In this document: positions 24,909 through 33,489 of the stretch, in pieces
How the letters are laid out: each line of letters begins with the position of its first letter
Numbering within the stretch: the stretch's first letter is position 1
Position numbers and translations under genes: made by a program
IMG/VR virus record: IMGVR_UViG_3300031576_000067
Coordinates: 1-50,208 of that record
From: a virus
Direction: 5' to 3' (one strand)
DNA: 50,208 bases
The notes under the pieces: generated by a model
What the model was told of the DNA's origin: nothing
The model's input: only the letters and a program-made list of their open reading frames with translations
Databases searched by the model: none

Positions 24909-27118
24909 TAGCGTGTCCACGTAACCCACGGCTTGCGGTTCTTCTGGAAATACGACATGATGTTCCCCGTGTTGTTCTGAAGTACTAGGTACTCTCGCGT
25001 ATGCGGATGGAAGTACGCTTCCGTTCCCACGCGTTTATGCGGAACAGGGATCAGCCCTTCACGGGAAGTAGCTAACTCACGCGCGCGCTCCAGATACTCC
25101 TTACGGGTGAGCCCCATCTCTACCGCATGCTTCCTTGCATGCTCCCGAGCGTTTTTCATGGATGTCCATTGAGCTTGTTGAAGAGACTTAGCTACGTCTT
25201 CTCCTAACGCCTCAGCAGACTTGAGGATTTTGCCTTTATCGAGATGCCACTGACCAGTGAATGCAGGTGCTCGTAGGGCCCCTGAGCTGTGCTGCCCCTG
25301 TGCAGTTACTTTGGCGACTCGACCTTTATAGCTCTGTGGGTTGTCCCACATGTCTTGGCGAAGTTCTTCAGTTAGTCCCGTACCAACCCGACCGACAATT
25401 TTACCTCGTGGGGTCAGGGAGTACTCAAACCCTCCTGCGTGAGAGCCTTCGAATTTGCCGCTGCCTTCATAGACATCACGCACGTAGACGTCATAGTCTG
25501 GACGGAGCTTCAATTTGACGGGCGGGCCATTGCCCTGCAGGTTCCACGCGATAACGCCCTCGGCAGTAGCGGGATGAGTTCCACTCTTGATTTTTTCGAA
25601 AAGCTGCTGCTTCTCTTCCGGAGAAATTGCGTAGTCCGGTACCGTGAACATCCGCGGAGTTGCTTTGTCAATCTCCTCGAGCATTTTCAGCTTTTCGGAG
25701 TACGGCAAATCACGTACATCACGGCCTTTGTATTTTATCACATCGAAAAGTGCATTGCGAAGCTCCACACCCTCCTCCGTCTGCTTCTGCAGGGAGTTAG
25801 CTGTAGTGGCGTTTAAGATGCCTGAGAGCTGATGCGCGGGAACTACTCGGCCGGTTTCTCGATTGATTCCGTAAAGCTCTCCTCGGACGATTGTTCCTTC
25901 AAGCTCTTTGGGGGTCTGCAGTTCATCAACACCTGGAATCTTGAATGTGTGATTAATAAGCCGATCAGAGCGAGCGCTTGGCCGATACGAAAATACCTGC
26001 GGATGGCGTACTTTAGATAGAGGATCTTTCTTAGGAAACTCAGTAATAGTATGAGCGCCGTCAATCTTAGCGCTGAGGAGATATTCAGGAGAGAGAAAGT
26101 TGGAGAGTTGGTCAGGCTTAGCGTCTTTATACGTGGGTTTTTCACTAGGAATCTCCCATTTCTTCTCGCGCGTTGGCGTGATGTTATACAACAGCCAATC
26201 TTCCGGCTTGCCGAAGTTCTTTGGACGAAAGAGCATGAACTCCTCCGGATCCTTTTTATTCGTCAAAACGAAGCGCATTTTATCTGGTTTAGATTCGAGG
26301 ATCCGGACATTGCCAGAGTCGGCGATCGAAACCGTTCCTTTCCCATACCCCTCGAGGATTGGACCTTTGAAGGTCATGTACTCAGGGGTATGTGTAGGTT
26401 GTACCACTGCAAGATGCTTCTTGCCAGGCTCGGGGAGTCCCTTACGTACGGCCCACGAATACGCGTGCTCACCATCAGATAGACGCAGGTCGAAGTGCTT
26501 CCCCGCCCGCTCTGCTTCGTGCTGATGCAGAGTGAAGTCCCAAGTGGAAGGCCCCTCGAGAATTGGGAGAGGCTTCTTGGAGCGGGACGTAGGAATGCCT
26601 GGAGCGAATTCTTCAGCGAGAGCAGAGAGCTTGGTGAGGTCCAGCTGGGCACGGCGAGGAGAAGCTTCAGCACTCTTCCCCTCCTCACTAATCATCTCTA
26701 ACTCATCCCCGACCTCTACCGGGATCCTGTCTAGTGTTCCTGCGGTCATCTCCAAGACATACGCAGCGCCTGGACAAGCTGCATTCTTGGTCCCTGCCAA
26801 GAGGAGCTCCTCAACCCCCACGACGGCCATGTCCTCATCGAGGAACAGAACGTCTAAGGGGAAGATCATGCCAATCATGTGGATCGAGTCCACTCCAGGC
26901 ATAAGGAGACCAAAGCCTTCAGGTGGTGGCTCACGTTCGAGCATCCCCTGAGTCTTCTCCTCTTTCGTTAGGGCAAGCTCAAGCTCAGTCACGAGCATCT
27001 GTCCACTAGGAAGATGTCGGATTCCTGAACTTGGAACAGCGGCGTTCTTAGACAACAACCCCAACATCACTGTCGGGGTTGCTTTAAGATGCCCTAGTAG
27101 TGCGTCTATCGCATCCAT
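24908..27118 (-). CDS. DUF192 + LigD-type 3'-phosphoesterase + ATP-dependent DNA ligase fusion
   Basis: 736 residues, three recognisable parts. Residues about 42-142 match DUF192 (GMLEREPPPEGFGLLMP, then IGMIFPLDVLFLDEDMAVVG). Residues about 190-312 match the LigD phosphoesterase domain: GKHFDLRL (His208), YSWAVRKGLPEPG and EGYGKGTVSIAD. Residues about 345-635 form an ATP-dependent ligase: KIDG with Lys351 as the likely adenylated residue, then VRGELYG, then EGVIAW (Glu520), VKLKLRP (motif V), and an OB-like domain with GRVGTG and LRAPAF. A C-terminal extension (640-736) ends VLQNNTGNIMSYF. Expected role: trimming 3' ends and sealing DNA breaks. DUF192 function is unknown. Confidence 0.85.
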   Translation of the reverse strand: MDAIDALLGHLKATPTVMLGLLSKNAAVPSSGIRHLPSGQMLVTELELALTKEEKTQGMLEREPPPEGFGLLMPGVDSIHMIGMIFPLDVLFLDEDMAVVGVEELLLAGTKNAACPGAAYVLEMTAGTLDRIPVEVGDELEMISEEGKSAEASPRRAQLDLTKLSALAEEFAPGIPTSRSKKPLPILEGPSTWDFTLHQHEAERAGKHFDLRLSDGEHAYSWAVRKGLPEPGKKHLAVVQPTHTPEYMTFKGPILEGYGKGTVSIADSGNVRILESKPDKMRFVLTNKKDPEEFMLFRPKNFGKPEDWLLYNITPTREKKWEIPSEKPTYKDAKPDQLSNFLSPEYLLSAKIDGAHTITEFPKKDPLSKVRHPQVFSYRPSARSDRLINHTFKIPGVDELQTPKELEGTIVRGELYGINRETGRVVPAHQLSGILNATTANSLQKQTEEGVELRNALFDVIKYKGRDVRDLPYSEKLKMLEEIDKATPRMFTVPDYAISPEEKQQLFEKIKSGTHPATAEGVIAWNLQGNGPPVKLKLRPDYDVYVRDVYEGSGKFEGSHAGGFEYSLTPRGKIVGRVGTGLTEELRQDMWDNPQSYKGRVAKVTAQGQHSSGALRAPAFTGQWHLDKGKILKSAEALGEDVAKSLQQAQWTSMKNAREHARKHAVEMGLTRKEYLERARELATSREGLIPVPHKRVGTEAYFHPHTREYLVLQNNTGNIMSYFQKNRKPWVTWTR

Positions 27119-27127
27119 TGACTGTGG

Positions 27128-27532
27128 CTACAGTTGTTCCATTAAAGTCTTGATGCGCGCCGCGAGTACCATTGGGTCAGTCGTCGCCGTCCAACACCGA
27201 AACTGCTTTGCAAAGCGAATCAGCTCTGCAAGACCCTCCTGCATCTCGAAGATAGTCGCCCCTTTTGCGTCAAGCTTGATGAGCAGTTCTTCTTGTGCTG
27301 CATCTTTCTCTGCAGCTAGCTTCGCCGCAGCCTTCTGTGCAAGATATGCGTAGTCAACCTTGTCGTCCTTACCAGGGACAAAGGCTCCGCCATCCCAAAC
27401 CTCTCCGGGTTGAGGTTCACCCGTTACTGCTTCATACCCTTCGGGGGCAAGCTCCGACAGGTCAGCGTCATCCGTACACTCTACGCGATTGACGACAACG
27501 CCTGTTGCACTGTCCACAATTATCGCAATCAT
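27128..27532 (-). CDS. Putative tail-fibre assembly chaperone
   Basis: 134 residues from the ATG at 27532, which overlaps the tail-fibre stop (TAATG). The N-terminal part (IAIIVDSATGVVVNRVECTD, then GEVWDGGAFVPG) matches the small beta domain typical of phage tail-fibre assembly proteins. An Ala/Lys-rich coiled helix follows (AYLAQKAAAKLAAEKDAAQE), then a helical end. Position directly after a long glycine-rich fibre gene fits a dedicated folding chaperone. Confidence 0.62.
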   Translation of the reverse strand: MIAIIVDSATGVVVNRVECTDDADLSELAPEGYEAVTGEPQPGEVWDGGAFVPGKDDKVDYAYLAQKAAAKLAAEKDAAQEELLIKLDAKGATIFEMQEGLAELIRFAKQFRCWTATTDPMVLAARIKTLMEQL

Positions 27533-29652
27533 TAGCCGAAACTCCTTATGCGGCACTCGCCGCGAGCACCAGAGGTGCCTGCGCCCCCGATTGTCGTTCC
27601 ACCCCCACCACCACCACCTCCACCCCCAGGGATTGCCCCCGCGCCACCCGCTCCACCGGTTCCACCTGAGTTACCTCCACCGCCACCGCCTCCGGATCCG
27701 CTTCGATTGTTGTTTCCGACTGTCCCAGCAGACCCTGCTCCACCTGCGATAGCCCCACCCGCACCCCCTGCACCACCACTCACTCCCGCCACTCCACCCA
27801 CTACACCAGCATGTTGTGTGTTGTCAGCCTCGACGACGCCCCCTGCTCCACCTCCAGCCCCCCCGCGGAGAGAAGCACCACCGCCACCGCTTGCTCCGAC
27901 GAGTGATGGTACACCTCCACCTGCTCCGCCTCCATTCCCCGCATTCTTTCCACCAAAGGCAGCGAGACATCCTGCGCCACCCTCAGTCCCACCTTCACCT
28001 GCCGTCCCAGTATTAGGGGTACCTCCACTACTTGCTCCTGCAGTTCCTACTGTACCCGCGGATAGCTGTCCCCCACCACCACCGCCCGACCGTGCAGTAG
28101 CGGTTGACCCGTTGACACCACCGCCTCCACCGAATGCAGAGAGGTGAGACCCGAAGGAGGTAGTTCCTCCTGCCGACCCCACGGTACCGTCTGCTGAAGA
28201 GCCGCCAGCACCACCAGCGCCACCTGCCCCGATCGTCACCGCTTCCGTAGCTGCAAAGTCCGCGGCAAGCATTCGGACGTGGTGACGTGCTCCACCACCG
28301 CCTCCGCCTCCCGCCTGTCGAGTTGATGCTGCTGCACCTCCTCGCGCGCCTCCTCCACCTCCGCCCGCGCCCACGAGATCAATATCTACCTCTCGTGCCC
28401 AAGGGTGCTTAGTCCAAGTCCCCCCCGCGGTAAACAGCCGTGTATCCACAAGCTGTTGCTGAAGCGCTAGAGAAAGGAACACAGCTCCGGTACAGAAGAT
28501 AATCCGTTCAACACCAGCCTGTTGGCTTACCGTCGTAAAACTATCCAGCGTTTCGGCACCGCTAGGATCGTGTGTGATTACTCCCGTACTCGTGTTCTTA
28601 GCAATAAACCAAAAGCCAGAACCAAGTGTTGCAGCGGCGGTGTAGCTAAGAGTGAAAGTTCCAGAGAGCAGGAGGATCTTACCAAGATCTCCGATGACCA
28701 CCGTATCGGCCCCCGCGATCGACCGTTGATGCAGTCGATTCAAAGCGAGGGCCGTGTCGATGCCTGTAAGCATCCCCGCCAAGGTTGCGGAGCCCGGAGT
28801 GAAGTTTGTCGGAGGCGCGATTGCAACAGCTAGTCCTGCGCCAGCAACTGGGTCCGCTCCAGCAGCGGCATGCGTTGCAGCGTGGGCGGCAACAGGAAGT
28901 GCCGATAATGCGACCTTCTTCTTTGCGTTCGCTGCTGCGCTGTCCTCGATCAGCAGGATGTCGGCTGCGACAGGCGTTGCCTTCAGCGTAACCGCTGCGA
29001 TCTCGCCCGCAACGGTGCTGTGGATCGCAGTACTGTCGCGTCCGGCTAAGGACGTTGTCTTCAGCTTCAAAGGTGTGACAGCCCGCACGTCATCAGTGCC
29101 TGTGTTCGTTTCAGCTTGCGTCGCGAGCTCGACCTTACCTGCAACCGTCTCGGAAGACGCGATGACGGTTGGGTTTGGGTATGTACCCGACAGATCTCCT
29201 CCGGCGGGTCCCGAGGGGGCGCCACTTGGCAAAGTCCCGATCGTAATGCGTTTCTTTGCGTTCGCTGCTGCGCTGTCCTCAACTAAGAGGATGTCTGCTC
29301 CGACAGGAGCTGCTTTCAAAGCGATAGCAGCGAACTCACCTGAGATCGCCTTATGGATTGTTGATGTGTCAACCAATCCTCTTGCTGCGGCCTCTGCATC
29401 GAGCTCTCCCTGAGTAACCCCGGAAGCAGCCCCCGTACCAAAGGTTACCGAAATGGTTGCCGCTGTCTCTAGTGCCAGGAGAGCAGAATCGAGAGAGAAA
29501 AGGGTATCGGGAAGATTGACAACGGTATCCCCAGGCTGCCCATTGGGGGCTAGCCGGATACCCGCTCCAAGCGTTGGAACCCCTAGGACATGTCGATATT
29601 TAGCGACCGAGCCGATGAATACTTCGACTGCTGTTAGGTTAGTAATGTCCAT
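27532..29652 (-). CDS. Tail fibre/adhesin with glycine-rich receptor-binding C-terminus
   Basis: 706 residues. The N-terminal half holds fibre-like repeats: two copies of a unit containing LVEDSAAANAKKRITIG / LIEDSAAANAKKKVALS, and GGDLSGTYPNPTV, a motif common in phage tail fibres. From about 430 the protein becomes extremely Gly-rich (LVGAGGGGGGARGGAA and long repeats), ending GARGECRIRSFG. That end matches glycine-rich tail-tip adhesin domains, which form polyglycine helix bundles and bind receptors. The C-terminal region is the likely host-range determinant. The gene is coupled to the chaperone-like gene after it. Confidence 0.8.
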   Translation of the reverse strand: MDITNLTAVEVFIGSVAKYRHVLGVPTLGAGIRLAPNGQPGDTVVNLPDTLFSLDSALLALETAATISVTFGTGAASGVTQGELDAEAAARGLVDTSTIHKAISGEFAAIALKAAPVGADILLVEDSAAANAKKRITIGTLPSGAPSGPAGGDLSGTYPNPTVIASSETVAGKVELATQAETNTGTDDVRAVTPLKLKTTSLAGRDSTAIHSTVAGEIAAVTLKATPVAADILLIEDSAAANAKKKVALSALPVAAHAATHAAAGADPVAGAGLAVAIAPPTNFTPGSATLAGMLTGIDTALALNRLHQRSIAGADTVVIGDLGKILLLSGTFTLSYTAAATLGSGFWFIAKNTSTGVITHDPSGAETLDSFTTVSQQAGVERIIFCTGAVFLSLALQQQLVDTRLFTAGGTWTKHPWAREVDIDLVGAGGGGGGARGGAAASTRQAGGGGGGGARHHVRMLAADFAATEAVTIGAGGAGGAGGSSADGTVGSAGGTTSFGSHLSAFGGGGGVNGSTATARSGGGGGGQLSAGTVGTAGASSGGTPNTGTAGEGGTEGGAGCLAAFGGKNAGNGGGAGGGVPSLVGASGGGGASLRGGAGGGAGGVVEADNTQHAGVVGGVAGVSGGAGGAGGAIAGGAGSAGTVGNNNRSGSGGGGGGGNSGGTGGAGGAGAIPGGGGGGGGGGTTIGGAGTSGARGECRIRSFG
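28919..29280 (-). repeat. In-frame duplicated unit inside the tail fibre gene
   Basis: An identical 29-base stretch occurs at 28919-28947 and 29252-29280, exactly 333 bases (111 codons) apart and in the same frame. It encodes EDSAAANAKK in both copies, and the similarity extends on both sides at protein level (AGEIAAVTLKATPVAADILL against SGEFAAIALKAAPVGADILL). This indicates tandem duplication of a fibre segment, kept similar by selection or recombination. Confidence 0.75.
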
Positions 29653-29672
29653 CTAAACCTTCCTATTGACTC

Positions 29673-30926
29673 TTAGAGCAACTCTTGCCAAGAGAACGCC
29701 CCGATAGCAGTGACCGGAGAAGTTAAGGAGTAGACACCTAGAACATAAGTGTCCGAAACCCCTGCAATGTCCGCGCCTAGAGGCAAGATATCGCTTAGGT
29801 TCATGATGATCTCCCTACTCACGGATGAAGAGTACGCTCCCCACATAGGAATGCCACCGGTAATTACATTAACAGCGACACCAATCGCAACTTCTGCACA
29901 ACTTGCTGGTTGAGCACCATACACGAATGCAGCAGCGACTGCAGGGTTTCGATACAGACGTACTCCGAAGTTATCTGGGGATAGGCCTGTCACGCTGATA
30001 ATGTGTGGCTTAAGGACAGCATCCAGATGGGTAGTCTTCAGGCGTATACCAATAAGTGCCAAGACAACCCCTGGTGCCCCTGTTGTGAGAGAGGCAGTAC
30101 CTTGATCAGCCGTACGAAGGACTGTTGGGGCTTCTTGTGACCCATCTGTGTAGATAGCGCAACTAATTTGATCGAGGACTCCCGCTCCTGCCCCACTTTG
30201 GTAAAGCGAGTAGCCCAAGGGGAGATTCGGTGTAGAGGTGTACACCGTGGTTATGCCTGTCTCGTTGGCGTGATTGAACTTATGGCAATAAATGATCTTG
30301 CCATCCACCATAAAGCCAACGCGCACCCTACCTGCTCCAAGCCACTCATAATCAATCACAAGGATTTGTGCAAGGGATAGGTCAAGGGTAATCCCTGAGA
30401 GACCAGTCCCATCGAGTGGATCAATGTTCCACGAAGCCTGAGCGACGCTCTCTGTGATTGCTGCGCCTTTAGCAATCTTCCACGTCTTCGCTGCGGCTGT
30501 AACTTCGAAGAAGATACCGTTCTGGGGGACGGAGTTTGCAACGTTCGAAGTATGGAACAGTCCGATTCTCTGTCGTACGTTCGCTGATGGGGGGGCTAGG
30601 AAAGACATCGTCGTGACTTGCGAACGTCCAGGCTGGTAGTTAAACCGCATGAACGTCTGCCGAATGACACTGTCCCCACTTGCAGCTGTAGTCAGCCGCA
30701 GACGAGCATCTGCAGTTGAGTGTGCCGCTAGCCCACCAGCAAAGAGCACCTGGCTCCAATGGGTTCCACTACCGTCCCACACAAGTTTCGAATGGAAAAT
30801 GGCTTGAAGTGGCGACGTACGTAGCCGTCCCACTGCGTCTGAAGACGGTGAGTCCGCATATCTGACGGTGGGTTCGCCTTCGACACTAACCGGAAGGGGG
30901 CTATTCGGAAAAAGTCCAGTAGGCAT
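29673..30926 (-). CDS. Virion surface/tail structural protein
   Basis: 417 residues. The N-terminus contains DSPSSDAVGRLRTSPLQAIF, a pattern (DSPSxDAxGRLRxS) seen at the start of many phage structural or head-fibre proteins. The rest is strongly beta-rich with small residues (AIYTDGSQEAPTVLRTADQG, then SASALF-free loops), without enzyme motifs. It is encoded just upstream of the fibre gene, so a fibre-like or baseplate/particle surface role is likely. The start overlaps the stop of the previous gene. Confidence 0.62.
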   Translation of the reverse strand: MPTGLFPNSPLPVSVEGEPTVRYADSPSSDAVGRLRTSPLQAIFHSKLVWDGSGTHWSQVLFAGGLAAHSTADARLRLTTAASGDSVIRQTFMRFNYQPGRSQVTTMSFLAPPSANVRQRIGLFHTSNVANSVPQNGIFFEVTAAAKTWKIAKGAAITESVAQASWNIDPLDGTGLSGITLDLSLAQILVIDYEWLGAGRVRVGFMVDGKIIYCHKFNHANETGITTVYTSTPNLPLGYSLYQSGAGAGVLDQISCAIYTDGSQEAPTVLRTADQGTASLTTGAPGVVLALIGIRLKTTHLDAVLKPHIISVTGLSPDNFGVRLYRNPAVAAAFVYGAQPASCAEVAIGVAVNVITGGIPMWGAYSSSVSREIIMNLSDILPLGADIAGVSDTYVLGVYSLTSPVTAIGAFSWQELL

Positions 30927-31255
30927 TATGGGGTATACTCCGCGTAATTAGCTACCCATTCTGGTTCCGTTGTAGCAACAGCACCCGTAAGCGCGATACG
31001 AAGGACCTTTGCTGCGGTACCCAAAACGATTGGATCAGAATGGATAAAAGAGTCGTCTACTGGAACGGTAACCCGGAACATGCGTCTCTCATTGACGCCA
31101 TCAAAGAAACTCAAGAGCATTGTCACGGGAGCTGTATCGCGGTTATGGAAGACGAACCCGCGAACTACCCGCTGACCTGCACCGGGGCCTACGAGGACAG
31201 TTACTGTTGCAGCTCCAGAGGTAGCCCCTGCGGCTGTAGCAAACACGATAGCCAT
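30926..31255 (-). CDS. Small beta-rich virion protein
   Basis: 109 residues, Ala/Thr/Val-rich with beta-strand alternation (ATSGAATVTVLVGPGAGQRV, then GFVFHNRDTAPVTMLLSFFD). It resembles small particle-surface proteins encoded with phage fibre genes. The last base of its stop codon is shared with the start of the following structural gene, so the two are translated together. No specific family was recognised. Confidence 0.5.
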   Translation of the reverse strand: MAIVFATAAGATSGAATVTVLVGPGAGQRVVRGFVFHNRDTAPVTMLLSFFDGVNERRMFRVTVPVDDSFIHSDPIVLGTAAKVLRIALTGAVATTEPEWVANYAEYTP

Positions 31256-31256
31256 T

Positions 31257-31466
31257 TTATGCGCCTCCGAGGAACCACGAGATCATCAGCATGTCGGGTT
31301 GAAAGGCGTCCCCGATGGCAGCAATGACGTCGGCGATGGGAACGTGTGAGAAGTCCAACTCCCCTGCCGCATTGGTTTTCAATGCCATGTTTTCAGCAGG
31401 AACGGTGCCCGCTGTCTTGCGGGCTCCGCTCTGGCTAAGTAGCGCGTGTACTAGTGCGTGGGACAT
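31257..31466 (-). CDS. Small unknown protein
   Basis: 69 residues with helical N-terminus (SHALVHALLSQSGARKTAG) and an Asp/Ala-rich middle, ending with a hydrophobic stretch LMISWFLGGA. It lies two bases from both neighbours, between the double-module zipper protein and the small beta protein. No family was recognised. It may be a fibre-associated peptide. Confidence 0.45.
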   Translation of the reverse strand: MSHALVHALLSQSGARKTAGTVPAENMALKTNAAGELDFSHVPIADVIAAIGDAFQPDMLMISWFLGGA

Positions 31467-31468
31467 AG

Positions 31469-33487
31469 CTATCGGTTCCTGAGCATTTTACGAATCTCTG
31501 CTCGAAGTTTGTCCTTATACTCGGGGCGTACCTTTGTAGGGTCTTTGAACTCGCTTGCGAGATACTCGCGAAGTTCTTTTTCAACCTCTGGTTCAGCTTC
31601 AGTGACTCGTGGGTCAGGCCCTGTGGGCTTTTGTTCCTCGTCGTCTTCAAAGAAGGCCCCGACATCCTGTGACTTTTCTACGGGCTTAGCCTTTGGAGGA
31701 CCGCCCCCAAGGCGCTCAACACGTTTCCGATCTGCCTCAGCCTCTTGTGCAGCGACAGCATCCGTTACTTTTTTATTTTGTGAATACCATTGCCTTTCTA
31801 AGTCAACCCTCCGATTGTCCGCCTCTTCCACCTCCCCCATCGGTACGCCAGCTTTAGTGTCTTCCTTAGCGCGTCTACTCATTTCTTCAACGAAACCTTG
31901 AATAAACGGTGGACGTAGAAGTTCATCTTCTCGATATTGCGAACCGAGCTGCTGAGCATCTAACATCTTAGCAAGGCGTACGTCTCCGGCTGCAAGGGCC
32001 AAATCACGATAACCCTTTAGCAGATCCCGAGACTTCCCTTGCTCTTCGCGATATCGCGCTGCTTCTCGCGAAGTTTCTGCTGTGCGATAGGTATCTCGTG
32101 AAACAATATCCGCCGCGTCTTGTTCGAGCTTGCGACGTTCATCCGTAGAGAAGTCTTCAGTGCGTGGGAATCTACCTGCAGGAAGGGGTGTAGATGATCG
32201 CCCCCGGCCCAGAGTGCGTACGGCCCCTAAGCGCTCTTGATCGTTAGGTTCGCGTGTCTTTGCTTTGGCGATAATCTCGTCCATCGCACGTGCGAACGTA
32301 GGATCAGCAATTCCCTTACGTTGTGCCTCTAGAGCAGTCAACAGCGCCGGTAGCTTGTTCTTAGCTTGTTCTTGTCGATCATACTCATAGTTCTTTACCA
32401 GTTCTGCCAGGAACTCATCCCGCAACTTCTGGGGCATCCCTGCAAAATTCCCCGTTCCTTCGATGATCTCTTTCTTCCGAGGCCCCCAATACTCTGTCTT
32501 ATCAGGAATTACCTTGACTCCTTCCTGGAGTTTTTGTACGCGTGCCAGCTCAGCGAGTTCGTCTGCTCGCGCCTTATCCCCCACATTTTTCCGCTCAATG
32601 CGGTCTGCGGCGTCCGTCTTAGCCCCCTGCACAAACCCCTTGTAGCCCTTATCCATCAGCGCAGCACCACCACCGAGAGCGCCTGCTCCTAGCCCCCAGG
32701 CCATCGGGTTCTCGCTACCTAGCATACGTGCAGCCCCGTACCCTCCGAGGCCTGAGAGGCCACCAGCGGCCAGCGTTGCTGATGCTGTGTCCATGGTATC
32801 GTACTTCTGTTTGAGAGCACTTAGACCACTTCCGAGGTAGTCCTTGGCTCCACCAAGAGCGCCCATGATTGAGTCGCGTGCACTACCAAACAGCTCCCCG
32901 ATATCCGCTTGCTTGGTAATGCCGCGAGCACGACAAGCCTCGTAAAACCCTGCAGTGAAAGGCGTCGGAATCATTGCGCTTCTCTTCTCTACGAAAGGAC
33001 CAAGTCCATATTCCAAACCACGTTCTGCTGCAAGCCCAAGACCAGCGCCTAGTGCGCCTCCACCTAACCCCCAGAGCCACGGACGCTTAGCTCCTAAGAG
33101 CATCGCCCCGCTAGCACCAAGAGCACCCCCGGCAAGCCCAGGATACAGCATTGCATCCATAGGGCTAAGGTCGACAAACGGCCGGGCCAGTCCTTGGAGG
33201 CGGGCTTTGGTTTCGGCAAGTCGTTTTGCGTATTCTTCGGGAGAGTCATACAGCTTTTGAGCTTTAAGTCTGGGGATAGCTTCTGGATCAATGGGGATTG
33301 AAAACTTCTGCAGAAGGTTCAGTTCATGCGCATTTGGATTTCGCCCCAGTGACTTAATGTACTCTCGCAGTTGCTTTGCCCGATATTCTCGATCCCTAAT
33401 CGGCATCTTTCTTAAAATCTCGGGGGTAAGACTGTAGCGATCGTACTCGCTTTCACCAACAGGCATTTCTTGTGCTTGCTTCCGCAT
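31469..33487 (-). CDS. Large double-module PW/glycine-zipper protein with internal signature
   Basis: 672 residues. Residues 1-120 are soluble and helical. Residues about 115-160 hold Gly/Ala-rich membrane-like segments including RPWLWGLGGGALGAGLGL. At about 172 a new unit begins with Met: IPTPFTAGFYEACRARGITK, the long form of the signature, followed by ENPMAWGLGAGALGGGAALM. The remaining 400 residues are very charged and helical (ERRKLEQDAADIVSRDTYRT), probably coiled coil. A second internal start at 32974 could make a shorter product, though only a weak ribosome site precedes it. Likely virion protein. Confidence 0.58.
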   Translation of the reverse strand: MRKQAQEMPVGESEYDRYSLTPEILRKMPIRDREYRAKQLREYIKSLGRNPNAHELNLLQKFSIPIDPEAIPRLKAQKLYDSPEEYAKRLAETKARLQGLARPFVDLSPMDAMLYPGLAGGALGASGAMLLGAKRPWLWGLGGGALGAGLGLAAERGLEYGLGPFVEKRSAMIPTPFTAGFYEACRARGITKQADIGELFGSARDSIMGALGGAKDYLGSGLSALKQKYDTMDTASATLAAGGLSGLGGYGAARMLGSENPMAWGLGAGALGGGAALMDKGYKGFVQGAKTDAADRIERKNVGDKARADELAELARVQKLQEGVKVIPDKTEYWGPRKKEIIEGTGNFAGMPQKLRDEFLAELVKNYEYDRQEQAKNKLPALLTALEAQRKGIADPTFARAMDEIIAKAKTREPNDQERLGAVRTLGRGRSSTPLPAGRFPRTEDFSTDERRKLEQDAADIVSRDTYRTAETSREAARYREEQGKSRDLLKGYRDLALAAGDVRLAKMLDAQQLGSQYREDELLRPPFIQGFVEEMSRRAKEDTKAGVPMGEVEEADNRRVDLERQWYSQNKKVTDAVAAQEAEADRKRVERLGGGPPKAKPVEKSQDVGAFFEDDEEQKPTGPDPRVTEAEPEVEKELREYLASEFKDPTKVRPEYKDKLRAEIRKMLRNR

Positions 33488-33489
33488 GG

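Noticed and set aside
27548-28147. Long plus-strand frame rich in proline
   Set aside because: It is the antisense of the glycine-rich fibre (Gly codons read backwards give Pro). No independent evidence such as a ribosome site.
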